This document shows, in pieces, positions 53,453 to 63,270 of a stretch of DNA of 64,000 bases (its first letter is position 1; each line of letters opens with the position of its first letter). The position numbers were made by a program, and so were the translations under genes. Below the pieces are notes generated by a model. That model did not search any database. It had not been told where the DNA came from and saw nothing but the letters and a program-made list of their open reading frames with translations. The stretch is from CAIWHR01 sp963734085 (GTDB taxonomy: Bacteria > Pseudomonadota > Gammaproteobacteria > Burkholderiales > Casimicrobiaceae): the NCBI GenBank assembly GCA_963734085.1, contig CAVTFT010000020.1:83314-147313 (forward strand), read 5' to 3'.

Positions 53453-53878
53453 ATGTTGAACCGCACCGTCAAAATCGCCCGCCTCGTCGCGCTTTCCCTC
53501 GGCGTCGCCGTACTGGCTTCGCCCGCTGCGCATGCGCAAGTCCCCCCCATGGACATGTCGTGGGGCATCCGTGCGCAGATGCAATACCAGGCGCAGGGAG
53601 ATGCCGCCGCGCGCGCGACGGCGATGGCGTACTACCGGTACATGCAGCAACTGCGTGCCGCCGGCTACACGGGGCCCTCGCTGCCGACGGGAGTCACCAA
53701 CGAGTCGCTCCGCGCGAGCATCAACGCCGCCAATCAAGCCGGCCAAGCCTACAACCAGGCGCAGTTCAACAACTCGCAGCGCCGGAGCAATGCCGCGTAC
53801 GACTACGACATGCGGGCGATTCGCGGCTGCACCCGCTTCATCGACCAATACGGGCGCGTGGGCTACGCGGGTTGCTAG
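53453..53878 (+). CDS. Small secreted hypothetical protein
   Basis: A 141-residue protein with a good signal peptide (MLNRTVKIARLVALSLGVAV then ASPAAHA). The mature part is rich in Ala, Tyr, Gln and Asn (MAYYRYMQQLRAAGYTG; NQAGQAYNQAQFNNSQRR) and ends with two Cys (GCTRFIDQYGRVGYAGC), probably a disulfide. AAGGAGATCC lies just before the ATG. No family recognised. It follows the SARP-type gene by 184 bases. Confidence 0.7.
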   Translation: MLNRTVKIARLVALSLGVAVLASPAAHAQVPPMDMSWGIRAQMQYQAQGDAAARATAMAYYRYMQQLRAAGYTGPSLPTGVTNESLRASINAANQAGQAYNQAQFNNSQRRSNAAYDYDMRAIRGCTRFIDQYGRVGYAGC

Positions 53879-54046
53879 TCGGCCCGTAACGCGAGCAACT
53901 TCTCGACGCGCGGACGGACAGGGGACGCGGGCATTGGCCGAGCAGCACTCGAGGCGGACCGTCGCACGCGGCCACCATGAGTCCTGACCGGCCGCCGCGT
54001 CTCATACGTAGTGCGAGGATTTGTGGCAGGCAACAAGGAGAAGGCC

Positions 54047-54364
54047 ATGAGTTCAGGACTTCGCGAAACTTCGATGGCGACCGCAGACGCGAACCGGCCC
54101 GACGGTCGGTTCAGCCGAACGGTGGTGAGCCTCTCGACGGTCTTTACCCGTTTGGGCGCGCTGCTGTTCACGGGGTTCCATTTCTACGATCTCCTGGCGG
54201 ACGGCGCGTATTCCAAGCTCGCAGTCGTTGTGGTGATCGTCGTTCCGAGCATGGCGATCGCCGCCTGGCTGCTGGTCAGGCGGGGTCCGGCGCAGTGCAC
54301 TTTCGGGATGCGGCGGTTCATCGGGATGTTGCCGATCAGGTCGAGCGCAGATGAGGACCGCTAA
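54047..54364 (+). CDS. Small two-span membrane protein
   Basis: A 105-residue protein with two predicted helices (about residues 36-55 and 57-78) preceded by a polar N-terminus. AAGGAGAAGG lies directly before the ATG at 54047, so translation is likely. Function unknown; no neighbour in operon. Confidence 0.65.
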   Translation: MSSGLRETSMATADANRPDGRFSRTVVSLSTVFTRLGALLFTGFHFYDLLADGAYSKLAVVVVIVVPSMAIAAWLLVRRGPAQCTFGMRRFIGMLPIRSSADEDR

Positions 54365-54473
54365 GGAAGACGGTGCCGGGGCGCATGGCCACTCTGCGCG
54401 ACGAGTCCCGGCAACATCGCGACGCCAATGGATCCTGCGGTTCTCCTTCAACAGCAGACTCGTCGGATTCGCT

Positions 54474-55007
54474 TTAATGCTGCCCAGTCTTGCTATCCGG
54501 CTTGTTGACAAGCACATGATAGGCGACGCTGTCCCAGGCATTGTGAATGCTGGTGAAGAGCAGCAGCAGCGCCGCTGCGCCGACGCCAAACAGCGCCTCC
54601 CGCGGATGGGTGAGAGCGGCGAAGGCGCAGAGCACGAGCGTCGCATACGCCGCCAAAGGCAGCACGGCATGAAACAACCAGTCCTCGAACTCCGGCGCGT
54701 ATGTGGTTTGCACGCGCATGCGCCGAGCCACGATGGCGGTGTACGCGACTCCGCCGATGCCCATGAAACCGCACAGAGCTGCGACGGGCGTGATCGCTTG
54801 CCATGGTGCGCGTAGAAGTGCCGACAAGAGCAACACGGCGCCCAGATGGACGATCGTCGGCGTTGCAAACGCGGCACCGGCCTCGGCCGCACGCAGCGGG
54901 GGCCGCTCGGCAATGAGCGTCATGACGACGAACTGCAATCCGATCAGTGCACCCGCAGCCGGGCCGACGATGATGTAGAAGCTATCCCATTCGGCGAGCT
55001 CTGCCAT
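54474..55007 (-). CDS. Integral membrane hypothetical protein
   Basis: A 177-residue protein with about five hydrophobic segments: FYIIVGPAAGALIGLQF, TIVHLGAVLLLSALL, AALCGFMGIGGVA, LPLAAYATLVLCAF and FGVGAAALLLLF. AGGTGG precedes the ATG. It is followed in the same direction from upstream by the reductase gene at 55016, nine bases away, so the two may be co-transcribed. Family not recognised. Confidence 0.65.
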   Translation of the reverse strand: MAELAEWDSFYIIVGPAAGALIGLQFVVMTLIAERPPLRAAEAGAAFATPTIVHLGAVLLLSALLRAPWQAITPVAALCGFMGIGGVAYTAIVARRMRVQTTYAPEFEDWLFHAVLPLAAYATLVLCAFAALTHPREALFGVGAAALLLLFTSIHNAWDSVAYHVLVNKPDSKTGQH

Positions 55008-55015
55008 GTCGCCAC

Positions 55016-55660
55016 CTATTTTCCAAACCGTTCGAAGCGATACGCCAGTTCCGGCCCGCCTTTTCCCTCGTAGGCGAGCTGGCCGATGAGCAGCGCGAAA
55101 GGCTCGGTGTAGCGGGCGATCCGCAGCGGGCCGGCGTCGACCGGATCGAAGCCCACGTCGCGGATCAGCCCGGCGGCGACTGCTTTCCCGCGCCGGTCGT
55201 CGCCGCAATAGACGAGACTCGGTCGGCTGGACCGGCGCCTGGCTTCGTATACGCCGAAGAGCACTTCGCTCGGCACGGTGTTGAAGGCGGACACGACCCG
55301 CGCCTTCGGAATTCTCTTGGCGAGTTCCTCGGCGCCCGACGAGGTGTGGGCGACGACGAGCCCGGTATCGTCATCGTTCATCGGCAACGAGCAGGTCACA
55401 ACGACCTTGCCCGACAAGTCGCCTGCCTGTTTCAGCACGTCGTCGAACCGCGACCAATGCACGGCCAGCAATAACGCGTCCGCTTCCTGCGCGGCCTCAC
55501 GCGGCGAGCCGGATCGCGCCTTGCCCCTGGCGTCCCGCGCGAGCCTCTCGAGCTTCCGCTCGCTTCGCGCGTAACTGAATACGACCTCGTGCCCGGCGCG
55601 CGTGAAGAGCGTTCCGAGCTTGCTGCCCATCAATCCGGAACCGAGAATTCCGACTCGCAT
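55016..55660 (-). CDS. F420/NADP-dependent reductase-like dinucleotide-binding protein
   Basis: A 214-residue protein with the dinucleotide-binding Gly motif MRVGILGSGLMGSKLGTLF, then a second strand HEVVFSYARS (the Ser/Arg suits NADPH) and ADALLLAVHWSRFDDVL. The F420_oxidored pattern continues with GKVVVTCSLP, then KARVVSAFNTVPSEVL and GFDPVDAGPL. Substrate unknown. It precedes the membrane protein at 54474 by nine bases. Confidence 0.8.
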   Translation of the reverse strand: MRVGILGSGLMGSKLGTLFTRAGHEVVFSYARSERKLERLARDARGKARSGSPREAAQEADALLLAVHWSRFDDVLKQAGDLSGKVVVTCSLPMNDDDTGLVVAHTSSGAEELAKRIPKARVVSAFNTVPSEVLFGVYEARRRSSRPSLVYCGDDRRGKAVAAGLIRDVGFDPVDAGPLRIARYTEPFALLIGQLAYEGKGGPELAYRFERFGK

Positions 55661-55682
55661 CGTGCTCTCCCAAGTGTAGAAG

Positions 55683-56774
55683 TCAGTCCAAGCCCTTCTT
55701 CTCAAGCCATCGGGACAGAACGTCCGCGACTTCGAGATTATTGGTATCCGAGAATGGAAAGTGCGTATTGCCACGAATTCCTATTTCGGGCAGATGCACG
55801 ACGGTGACATCACCGCCTCGCCGGTTCACGGCGTCCGCCCATAGTCTCGCCATCGCCAGACGTACGCGCCACTGGTCCTGGCTCGGAACTGCCATCGGCT
55901 TCTCCGGAATGTGGTCGCCGTAGAAAACGACGATCGGGATCTTTGCAAGCAGCAGAAACTCGGACAGAGGCACGCCCGCGGCCTCCAGCGTGCCGCCCGA
56001 GCTTGGCATCGGCGGAGGCACTTCGCCGTTCGGGAAGATGAAGCCACTGCCGGGCTCATAGGCAACGACCGCACGGACATTTCGATTCTTGATCGCGGTG
56101 ATCCAGCCTGGTCCGCCACCCTGTGAATGGGTGACGAGAATCCCGGGACCGATCTTGTTGAATAGCGCGGAACCCGCGTCCGAGATCACCTCCGCATCGA
56201 AGGGACCGGTGTCGGGCGTCATCTGGCGGAAGTACTGGTTCAGCGCCTCCGGGTCACGAGAGAACTGCACGCCGGGGAAATAGTTCGGCCAGATGCCGAC
56301 GCGGAAGATGTTGAACCAGGTCTGCTCGTCTGGCGTTGGCGTGATCGTCATCGGGCGGGTGCTGCGTCCCGCATTGCCACGTCGAGGCTGATCGATCACG
56401 TAAACGGCGAAGCCACGGCGCAGGAAGACGTTCTGATAGCCCTCGCGCCCATCCGGCGTCGTTTCCCATGTCTTCGAGAACTGTCCGAAGCCATGCCAGA
56501 GCACCAGCGGTAATTTGCGGGCGTTTACCGGAATTTGGTAGAAAACATAGGCGTGGTCACCGTGAAACGTCTGCCCGTCGGGCGCCTGCTGTTTCATGGC
56601 GTCGTAAGTGCCGGGGAGGGTGAGCACGGTTCCGCCGACTGCGAAACTGCCCTGTTGTTTGACGATCAGCGGCTCGGGCTTGTCGTTACGGCTGGTTGTC
56701 GCACATGCCGACGCAACAATGCCGGCCGCGATCAGCAAGAGTGCGTTGAACAATTTACGATGCTTCGTACTCAC
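55683..56774 (-). CDS. Alpha/beta hydrolase lipoprotein
   Basis: A 363-residue protein with a lipoprotein signal (LLLIAAGIVASACATTS). The alpha/beta hydrolase fold is suggested by LPLVLWHGFGQFSKTW (oxyanion region HGFG), the nucleophile elbow THSQGGGPG and a late His in GIRGNTHFPFSD. The C-terminal part is long. It may be a lipase or esterase on the envelope; the substrate is unknown. It lies 22 bases upstream of the reductase gene start on the same strand. Confidence 0.75.
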   Translation of the reverse strand: MSTKHRKLFNALLLIAAGIVASACATTSRNDKPEPLIVKQQGSFAVGGTVLTLPGTYDAMKQQAPDGQTFHGDHAYVFYQIPVNARKLPLVLWHGFGQFSKTWETTPDGREGYQNVFLRRGFAVYVIDQPRRGNAGRSTRPMTITPTPDEQTWFNIFRVGIWPNYFPGVQFSRDPEALNQYFRQMTPDTGPFDAEVISDAGSALFNKIGPGILVTHSQGGGPGWITAIKNRNVRAVVAYEPGSGFIFPNGEVPPPMPSSGGTLEAAGVPLSEFLLLAKIPIVVFYGDHIPEKPMAVPSQDQWRVRLAMARLWADAVNRRGGDVTVVHLPEIGIRGNTHFPFSDTNNLEVADVLSRWLEKKGLD

Positions 56775-56837
56775 AGGAGTTCCCCGCGTTTGAGCGACCC
56801 ATTGTTGTTTCGGTCTGAGATCCCTTCGTTCGTTTGA

Positions 56838-57824
56838 TCAGAGACCGGTCCTCTTCTCCAGCGCTTCGGGATACCGAGCCCCTTGCACCGTGATCGTCGA
56901 GGCGGCGCTCTCGATGGCGTGCAGATCGTCGAACGTGAGCTCGACCGCAGCGGCGGCGATGTTCTCCTCCAGCCGGTGCAGCTTCGTCGTGCCCGGGATG
57001 GGCACGATCCACGGCTTCTGGGCGAGCAGCCAGGCGAGTGCGATTTGCGCGGGTGTCGCCCTCTTTCGTTCCGCGATCTTGCGCAGCAGATCAACGAGGG
57101 CCGAATTCGCCTTCCGCGCCTCCGGCGTAAAGCGGGGAACGATATTGCGGAAGTCGGAACTGTCGAACGTCGTGTTCTCGTCGATCTTTCCCGTGAGGAA
57201 GCCTTTGCCGAGAGGACTGAAGGAAACGAGCCCGATCCCGAGCTCCTCGAGCATCGGCAGCAATTCCTCTTCCGGCCGCCGCCACCACAGCGAGTATTCG
57301 CTCTGCACCGCGGTGACCCGCTGAACCGCGTGTGCGCGGCGGATCGTCTGCACTCCCGCTTCGGAAAGGCCGAAGTGCTTCACCTTGCCTTCCCGAATCA
57401 GATCCTTCACCGCTCCAGCGACGTCTTCGATCGGAACGTTGGGATCGACACGGTGTTGATAGTACAGATCGATGGCATCGACCTTGAGTCGCTTGAGCGA
57501 GCCCTCCAAGCTCTGCCTGATGCGCTCGGGCCGACTGTCCTGGGCCTGCTGCCCGTCCGGATCCATCCTGATTCCGAACTTGGTGGCGAGCACCACACGC
57601 CCACGAAACGGAGCCAGCGCTTCGCCGACGAGCTCTTCGTTTGCATACGGGCCGTAGATTTCGGCCGTGTCGAAGAACGTGACGCCGCGTTCGACGGCCT
57701 TGCCTATGAGGGCGATCATCTGCTGCTTGTCTGCAGGCGGGCCATAGGCGATGCTCATTCCCATGCAGCCGAGCCCGATGGCCGAGACCTCCAGATTGCT
57801 ATTTCCCAATTTGCGCTTTTGCAT
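56838..57824 (-). CDS. Aldo/keto reductase
   Basis: A 328-residue NADPH-dependent enzyme. Conserved features include the start LGNSNLEVSAIGLGCMGMS, catalytic Asp51/Tyr in FFDTAEIYGPYANEELVG, Lys in ATKFGI, His in YYQHRVDPNVPIEDV, and the cofactor-binding GTTKLHRLEENI. It fits AKR13-like proteins. It is divergent from the LysR gene at 57942, a common regulatory arrangement, so it may be the LysR target. Confidence 0.9.
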   Translation of the reverse strand: MQKRKLGNSNLEVSAIGLGCMGMSIAYGPPADKQQMIALIGKAVERGVTFFDTAEIYGPYANEELVGEALAPFRGRVVLATKFGIRMDPDGQQAQDSRPERIRQSLEGSLKRLKVDAIDLYYQHRVDPNVPIEDVAGAVKDLIREGKVKHFGLSEAGVQTIRRAHAVQRVTAVQSEYSLWWRRPEEELLPMLEELGIGLVSFSPLGKGFLTGKIDENTTFDSSDFRNIVPRFTPEARKANSALVDLLRKIAERKRATPAQIALAWLLAQKPWIVPIPGTTKLHRLEENIAAAAVELTFDDLHAIESAASTITVQGARYPEALEKRTGL

Positions 57825-57941
57825 CTCTCCTCCTGCGAAGACCTTGGACCGAAGCCGGTTCGGCCTGAGGGAAATGATGCGCGTCTTGATACCCGTGATA
57901 AAGAGATAGAATCCGGATGAGGTATTGAGGAATTGTCACGA

Positions 57942-58853
57942 ATGGACCGGGAAGACTGGGGCAGTCTGGCGGCGTTCGCTGTGGTCGCGGAGGAACGAAG
58001 CTTTACACGCGCGGCCGCACGGCTTGGCGTGTCGCCATCGGCACTGAGCCACACGATGCGGCGCCTCGAGGAGCGGCTGCGCATTCAACTCCTTGCCCGC
58101 AGCACTCGAAGCGTCTCGACGACGGACGCCGGCGAGCGGTTGCTCGCGCGGCTTGGTCCGGCGATCGGCGAGATTTCAAACGCGGTCGAGGATCTCGGGC
58201 GTCTTCTCGACCGGCCGTCGGGACGCGTGCGGATCACCGCGTCCAGGAGCGCCGCGCGAATGGTGATCACACCCGTGTTGCCTCGGTTCCTCGCGACCTA
58301 TCCCGAGATCGTCGTCGAAGTGTTGATCGAGCCCGGATTGACGGACATCGTCGCGCGACGGTTCGACGCCGGCATTCGGCTTGGCGAGTCTCTCGAGAAG
58401 GACGTCGTTGCCGTCCCCGTCACGGGCCAGCTGCGCATGGCCGTCGTCGGAACACCGCACTACTTCGCGGCGCATCCGGCACCGTCTACGCCGCACGACC
58501 TCCGCAAGCATCGCTGCATCAACTTCAGGCTGATTTCAGCAGGCACGATCTACAAGTGGGAATTCGAGAAGGGCCGCCACAAGGTCGAGGTGGGGGTCGA
58601 CGGACCGCTCGTCTTCGACGACGAGGGAATGGTCCTCGATGCGGCGCTGGCCGGTCTGGGCCTCGCGTACCTGATCGAGGACCAGGCTGCCTTATCAGTT
58701 CAAGCCGGCGCGCTATCGAGGGTGCTCGAGGATTGGTGTCCGCCGTTTCCCGGGTTCTTCCTCTATTACCCGGGTCGACGCCAGGTATCGCCCGCGCTTG
58801 CAGCGTTCATCGATGCAATCCGAGTGCCCGTCAAGGCCAGAAGGGGCCGTTGA
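57942..58853 (+). CDS. LysR-family transcriptional regulator
   Basis: A 303-residue regulator. The N-terminal winged helix reads FAVVAEERSFTRAAARLGVSP and SALSHTMRRLEERL; an inducer-binding domain follows with RITASRSAARMVITPVLPRF and a TLR-like LGLAYLIEDQAALSVQ end. GAGG sits 11 bases before the ATG at 57942, whereas the in-frame TTG at 57933 lies too close to it. It is divergent from the aldo/keto reductase gene, with 117 bases between, where its operator probably lies. Confidence 0.88.
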   Translation: MDREDWGSLAAFAVVAEERSFTRAAARLGVSPSALSHTMRRLEERLRIQLLARSTRSVSTTDAGERLLARLGPAIGEISNAVEDLGRLLDRPSGRVRITASRSAARMVITPVLPRFLATYPEIVVEVLIEPGLTDIVARRFDAGIRLGESLEKDVVAVPVTGQLRMAVVGTPHYFAAHPAPSTPHDLRKHRCINFRLISAGTIYKWEFEKGRHKVEVGVDGPLVFDDEGMVLDAALAGLGLAYLIEDQAALSVQAGALSRVLEDWCPPFPGFFLYYPGRRQVSPALAAFIDAIRVPVKARRGR

Positions 58854-58912
58854 GCGGGCGACGAACGCATGTCTGGCTTGCAAGCCTAATTCGTTCTTCG
58901 TCCAGCGGGCCA

Positions 58913-59947
58913 TCACGGCTTCACCATGACCTTGATCGCCTGGCGTTCGTCCATCGCCCGGTAGCCGTCCGGCACCTCGTCGAGACCGATGGCGCGGTCG
59001 AAGACGCGGCCCGGCTCGATCCTGCCTTCGAGCACGTCCGGGAGCAGTTCCTCGATGTAGGCGCGAACAGGGGCGGGACCGCCGCTGACGGTGACGTTGC
59101 TGTAGAACGCCGGCACCGACGCGGGGATCTTCTCGTAATGAGGGACACCGACGCGGCCGACGGCGCCACCCGGACGGATGATGCCGATCGCGGCGAGCAT
59201 GGCCTGGTCGGTGCCCACGCACTCGAGGACCGAGTGAACACCGAAACCGCCGGTCAGCTCGCGCACGCGCGCGACGGCATCTTCCCCGCGCTCGCTCACG
59301 ACGTCGGTCGCGCCGAACGCGCGCGCGAGCGCGATCCGGTCGGGATGGCGACCCAGCATGATGATCTGCTCGGCGCCGAGGCGCTTCGCGGCGATCACGC
59401 CGCACAACCCGACGGCGCCGTCGCCGACGACCGCTGCTCTCTTGCCGCGGCCGACCCGTGCCGTGCGCGCCGCATGATGGCCGGTGCCCATCACGTCCGA
59501 GAGCGTGAGCAGCGACGGCATCAGCGCGTGGTCTTCGCCGACGGGCAGGACGAACAGCGTTCCGTCGGCCTGGGGCACGCGCACCGCCTCGGCCTGTGCG
59601 CCGGCGACGTCCACCGTGCCGAAGAACCCGCCGTGAACGCACGACGTCTGCAGCCCTTCGTGGCAAAAGGCGCACGTGCCGTCGGAGTACGCGAACGGCA
59701 TCACGACGACGTCGCCGACCTTCAGCGTGCGAACGTCGGCGCCAACGGCCTCGACGACGCCGACCGCCTCGTGCCCCATGCGGCGACCACCCTCGACCGG
59801 CCCCATCTCCTTGTACGGCCACAGATCACTGCCGCAGATGCACGCGCGGGTGACGCGCACGAGGGCATCGGTCGGATTGACGACGGTCGCGTCGGGGACG
59901 CTCTCGATACGGACGTCGCCGGCGCGGTACATGACAGTTGCACGCAT
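58913..59947 (-). CDS. Zinc-dependent alcohol dehydrogenase family protein
   Basis: A 344-residue MDR enzyme. Catalytic zinc ligands are in ACICGSDLWPY and GHEAVG; the structural-zinc loop GTCAFCHEGLQTSCVHGG keeps three of four Cys. The NAD(P) fold has GDGAVGLCGVIAAKRLGAEQ. This pattern is typical of the zinc-dependent ADH/2-propanol-type group. The substrate cannot be told. It is a single gene, convergent with the LysR regulator. Confidence 0.87.
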   Translation of the reverse strand: MRATVMYRAGDVRIESVPDATVVNPTDALVRVTRACICGSDLWPYKEMGPVEGGRRMGHEAVGVVEAVGADVRTLKVGDVVVMPFAYSDGTCAFCHEGLQTSCVHGGFFGTVDVAGAQAEAVRVPQADGTLFVLPVGEDHALMPSLLTLSDVMGTGHHAARTARVGRGKRAAVVGDGAVGLCGVIAAKRLGAEQIIMLGRHPDRIALARAFGATDVVSERGEDAVARVRELTGGFGVHSVLECVGTDQAMLAAIGIIRPGGAVGRVGVPHYEKIPASVPAFYSNVTVSGGPAPVRAYIEELLPDVLEGRIEPGRVFDRAIGLDEVPDGYRAMDERQAIKVMVKP

Positions 59948-60099
59948 AGCGGGTTGGCTCCGGAGTCGTTCATGTCGCGATTGCCATAACGAGAATGTAG
60001 CGGCTGCCGCGGCAAATGATTAGACGGTAGAATTCGCATGGACCTGTGAGATGTCTTCATGAATGCAGTGCAAAGACGTCGCAACCGCGTGCCCTCGGG

Positions 60100-60966
60100 T
60101 CAGTCCTTGATGCCGACGAAGTAGACGCCGGCCTCCATCACACGCTGTCCCTTCGCAGTGAGGAAGCGGTCGTAGGCGCAATAGTCGAAGTCGCCGACAC
60201 GCTTCGCGAGCTCCGCCTTCGCCGACTGATCGACGATCAGGTCGAGGAACTGCTGGCGCAGAATGTTCATCGCCATGCCGGCGCTCTGGTAGGGCTCGAC
60301 GCCCGTTCTGACTTTCCGGAAGGGTTTCATCACCTCTTCGAGCCCGTGCAGAGTCATGTTGAAGAAGTGGTAGGGATCGCCGTGCAGCGGCTGCAGGAAG
60401 GCCGAATCGACGATGATCTGTCCGCCGGGCTTCAGTACGCGGTACAGCTCGCGCGCGTAGTGCACGGGATCGCGAACGTGCTCGAAGACGGACTCGGAGA
60501 CGACGTGGTCGAAGCAGTCGGATCGAAAGGGCAGGTTCGCCGTGGTTGCCACGACGTCCACGCTTCGATAATGGACGAAGTCGATGCGCACGACGTTGCC
60601 CAAGATCTCGTCGGGCGCCGGATTGCCGGCTCCGAAATCGAGGATGAGGGCTTCCGGGTGGCGGCGGATCAGCTCGGCAGTCTTGGGAGAGTACGGATTT
60701 GTCGCTGTGCCTACGTGGCGCCGGTCGAAGTACCGCTCGCCCGCCCCGGTGAAGACCGGCACGCCGTCGACGAGGCGGATGTTGGCCCCGCACGCATGGG
60801 GACGCTCGAGGTCGGAAGCGGCGAGCGGGCATCCGCAGCCTGGGCAGGCGAGGAGTGCGAGGATCCTCTCCCGTCGCGCGCACGCCTCGCTCCCCAGCGG
60901 CGCGGGCGGCCGCGATTGGATCCAGTACTTCAGCCGCCGGAGCAACGCGCGCATCGAGCGCGCCAT
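60100..60966 (-). CDS. SAM-dependent methyltransferase with N-terminal zinc-ribbon-like part
   Basis: A 288-residue protein. An N-terminal ALLACPGCGCPLAASDLERP with CxxC and a second Cys (CGANIRLVDG) resembles a Trm112-like element; then a methyltransferase-11 core with ALILDFGAGNPAPDE (motif I), DVVATTANLPFRSD and ESVFEHVRDPVHYARELYRV and LKPGG. The start at 60966 (MARSMRALLRR) overlaps no other gene. Acceptor unknown, but similar proteins are often near lipid or glycan genes. Confidence 0.8.
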   Translation of the reverse strand: MARSMRALLRRLKYWIQSRPPAPLGSEACARRERILALLACPGCGCPLAASDLERPHACGANIRLVDGVPVFTGAGERYFDRRHVGTATNPYSPKTAELIRRHPEALILDFGAGNPAPDEILGNVVRIDFVHYRSVDVVATTANLPFRSDCFDHVVSESVFEHVRDPVHYARELYRVLKPGGQIIVDSAFLQPLHGDPYHFFNMTLHGLEEVMKPFRKVRTGVEPYQSAGMAMNILRQQFLDLIVDQSAKAELAKRVGDFDYCAYDRFLTAKGQRVMEAGVYFVGIKD

Positions 60967-61070
60967 TCTACGTGAGCCGTCTTGACCGTCCAAGCCAATG
61001 GCTGCGCCGGCGCAAACGCACATTGACCGCTGCTGCACGCACGATGCAATCGGGGGATAGTGGAGCGGGA

Positions 61071-62636
61071 ATGATGTTCGACGCCACAATCAAGCGTGAT
61101 TGGCGGTGCTGTCTCTGGGCCGGGGGGCTCGCTCTCGCGGCATTGATTTCCGGATGCGGTGGAGGCGGCGGATCGTCCGGCACGGACAATACGCCGTCGC
61201 CGCCCCCACCGCCCGGCACGCCTGGCACAAACCCATCGCTTTTGGGGAGCGTCGATGCCGTCGACGCGCAATCCGTTCTTGGATGGGCCTGCTACGCCGG
61301 TGATCCCAATAACAAACTCGGCGTCGAGCTATGGGCGATCGACGCATCGACCGGCGGCTGGATGTACATCACGACCGTGGCCGCAGACAAGCAGCGAACC
61401 GACGTTGGCGGGCGGAGAGTGTGCGGGGGCGGCGTGGAAAGCAACTACCATGGGTTCGAGCTCGCCATTTACCCCGACGACATCCTGGTTCGGAACAAGA
61501 GCTTCTCGGTGTATGCGTATCATCGACCGAGCGGCCAGCTTCTCGGCGGCGGGGGCCGGGCGATCGCTTTTCCCGAGAGCGGCCTGCCGACCTCGGGCTA
61601 TTGGCGCACGGATTTTGACGATCCCAGCCTCAGGTCGCCGCCGCTGCGGAGTTGCATCTGGCCCTTCCTCGGCGCCAACCAGCGCGGCGAAACCGACGAC
61701 GACCCGCTGTGGCTCGACGGCGCCGGCGCCACGTGGCGCCACGGCCCCTCGGCCCCGCTGCAATTCGTCACACCCTCCAACTGGTGCATCACCTACGACA
61801 CGGTGCGGGCCAACCCGCCTTCACCGTGGGCGCAATCCAATTCGGCGACCAATGCACCGTCCTGGCCGATCGGCAACTTCTGGGTGGTGAGCGCGAACAA
61901 CGAGCCGGCGTACAGCCAACTGAACAGCGGCCCGCCCGACCAAAGCTTCCCGCTCAACGCCGGCAAAGTGTATTCGGTCAGTGCGACAGGCGACGCGTTC
62001 GTGCTCGGCGTGGACAATACGCAGACGCCGAAAGACATCGACGGAAACGTAATCGTCAACGGCGGAACGCCGTACCTCTCCATCGGCGCACAGATGGGAC
62101 GAGGCAGCGCGGGCGCGCTGGCGTTCGTCGATCCCGGTGGCCTAGACACCTACCTGGAATTCAGTGCGACCAAGAACCTCGAAGCCGGAACGGTCAACCC
62201 GTACCATGCGATGTTCGCCTTCATCGAAGGGATGTGGGGTGGCGCAAAGCGCATGATCGGAATCTCGCTTCAGTCGCAGGCGACGAAGCGGGCGCATTGG
62301 AATTGGAACGTGTCCCCGTCGTTCTATTATCCCGGCGCGGAGTTCAACTTCATCTCGATCGACGACATCGTCTCGCACTGCAACCTGCAAAACGCCAGCG
62401 TTCAAAAAATGGATGGCGTCCCGGTAGGCGTCACGCTGAACTACAGCATTCCCATCCGGGGATTGTTCCAGTGTATCGACAATAATTCGGTACTCGGGCT
62501 CGCGTGGACGGCGGCGCGGCCGAACTCGCAGCCGCTGTTGATTTCCGGAATCCATCTCGCGATCGAGCAGGGCCCCCAACGCCCGGACAACAGGATGCAG
62601 GTGACCTACTCCATACCTCGACTCGTGAAGAAATAG
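61071..62636 (+). CDS. Large secreted lipoprotein
   Basis: A 521-residue protein with a lipoprotein signal ending in LISGCGGGGG and a Pro-rich linker. Residues 60-150 form a beta-rich unit with LGWACYAGDPNNKLGVELWA and a Cys-containing RVCGGGV; the rest (IWPFLGANQRGETDDDP, SWPIGNFWVV) looks like a carbohydrate-binding-like beta fold with many Trp. GGAG precedes the ATG at 61071. A cell-surface role is likely, but its target is unknown. The phage-tail-like genes follow on the same strand. Confidence 0.7.
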   Translation: MMFDATIKRDWRCCLWAGGLALAALISGCGGGGGSSGTDNTPSPPPPPGTPGTNPSLLGSVDAVDAQSVLGWACYAGDPNNKLGVELWAIDASTGGWMYITTVAADKQRTDVGGRRVCGGGVESNYHGFELAIYPDDILVRNKSFSVYAYHRPSGQLLGGGGRAIAFPESGLPTSGYWRTDFDDPSLRSPPLRSCIWPFLGANQRGETDDDPLWLDGAGATWRHGPSAPLQFVTPSNWCITYDTVRANPPSPWAQSNSATNAPSWPIGNFWVVSANNEPAYSQLNSGPPDQSFPLNAGKVYSVSATGDAFVLGVDNTQTPKDIDGNVIVNGGTPYLSIGAQMGRGSAGALAFVDPGGLDTYLEFSATKNLEAGTVNPYHAMFAFIEGMWGGAKRMIGISLQSQATKRAHWNWNVSPSFYYPGAEFNFISIDDIVSHCNLQNASVQKMDGVPVGVTLNYSIPIRGLFQCIDNNSVLGLAWTAARPNSQPLLISGIHLAIEQGPQRPDNRMQVTYSIPRLVKK

Positions 62637-62757
62637 CCCCCGACCGCGAAAGCTCGCTTGGCCGGCAACATGGACCAACACCTTCCAACGAGTTGCCGAT
62701 GCGTGCAAAATCCGCAACGACTTGCGCGATGATTCTCTTGGACCCCTGGAGACCGGT

Positions 62758-63210
62758 ATGGCGACCTTCCGTGACCGACCGTACATGCAATTCAATTTTT
62801 TGGTCGACCTGGGCGTCGGCGTGACCGATGGTCCGAAAGCGGGATTCCAGGACGTCAGCGGCATCGGAATGGAGGTAACCGTCGCCGAGTACCGCGCCGG
62901 CAACTCCAAGGAAAACAGCGTGATGAAGATCACCGGGCTCAACAAGGCGACCGACGTCACGATGAAGCGCGGCATCATCGGTTCGCTGGATCTCTACCAA
63001 TGGCTGGATCAGATCCGCAACGGCGATCAGAAGGCGCTGCGCACGGTGACCGTCCAGTTGCAGAGCGAGGACCATACCGAGGTCGTGCAGACCTGGAAGC
63101 TGTTGCGAGCGCGCATCATCAAGCATACGTCGGGTCCCTTCAACGCCAAAGGCAACGACGTGCTGATCGAAGAGTTGGTGCTTGCCTATGAGCGACTCGA
63201 GATGGAATAG
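62758..63210 (+). CDS. Phage tail-tube-like protein (gp19/Hcp-like), copy 1
   Basis: A 150-residue protein of the conserved phage tail region (gp19-like) family found in contractile injection systems: FNFLVDLGVGVTDGPKAGFQ, VSGIGMEVTVAEYRAGNS, then LNKATDVTMKRGIIGSLDLY and RTVTVQLQSEDHTEVV...RARIIKHT. Such proteins stack as the inner tube. It is one of a pair of paralogues with no sheath, baseplate or spike gene in the window. Confidence 0.82.
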   Translation: MATFRDRPYMQFNFLVDLGVGVTDGPKAGFQDVSGIGMEVTVAEYRAGNSKENSVMKITGLNKATDVTMKRGIIGSLDLYQWLDQIRNGDQKALRTVTVQLQSEDHTEVVQTWKLLRARIIKHTSGPFNAKGNDVLIEELVLAYERLEME

Positions 63211-63270
63211 GTTTCCGGCGCGTCGCTGGCGTGAAGGGGCGACAAAGTCGACACCGAACGGACGCCCGCG

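Noticed and set aside
58556..59989. Plus-strand frame of 477 codons opposite the alcohol dehydrogenase
   Set aside because: Antisense shadow; the dehydrogenase has complete zinc and nucleotide motifs.
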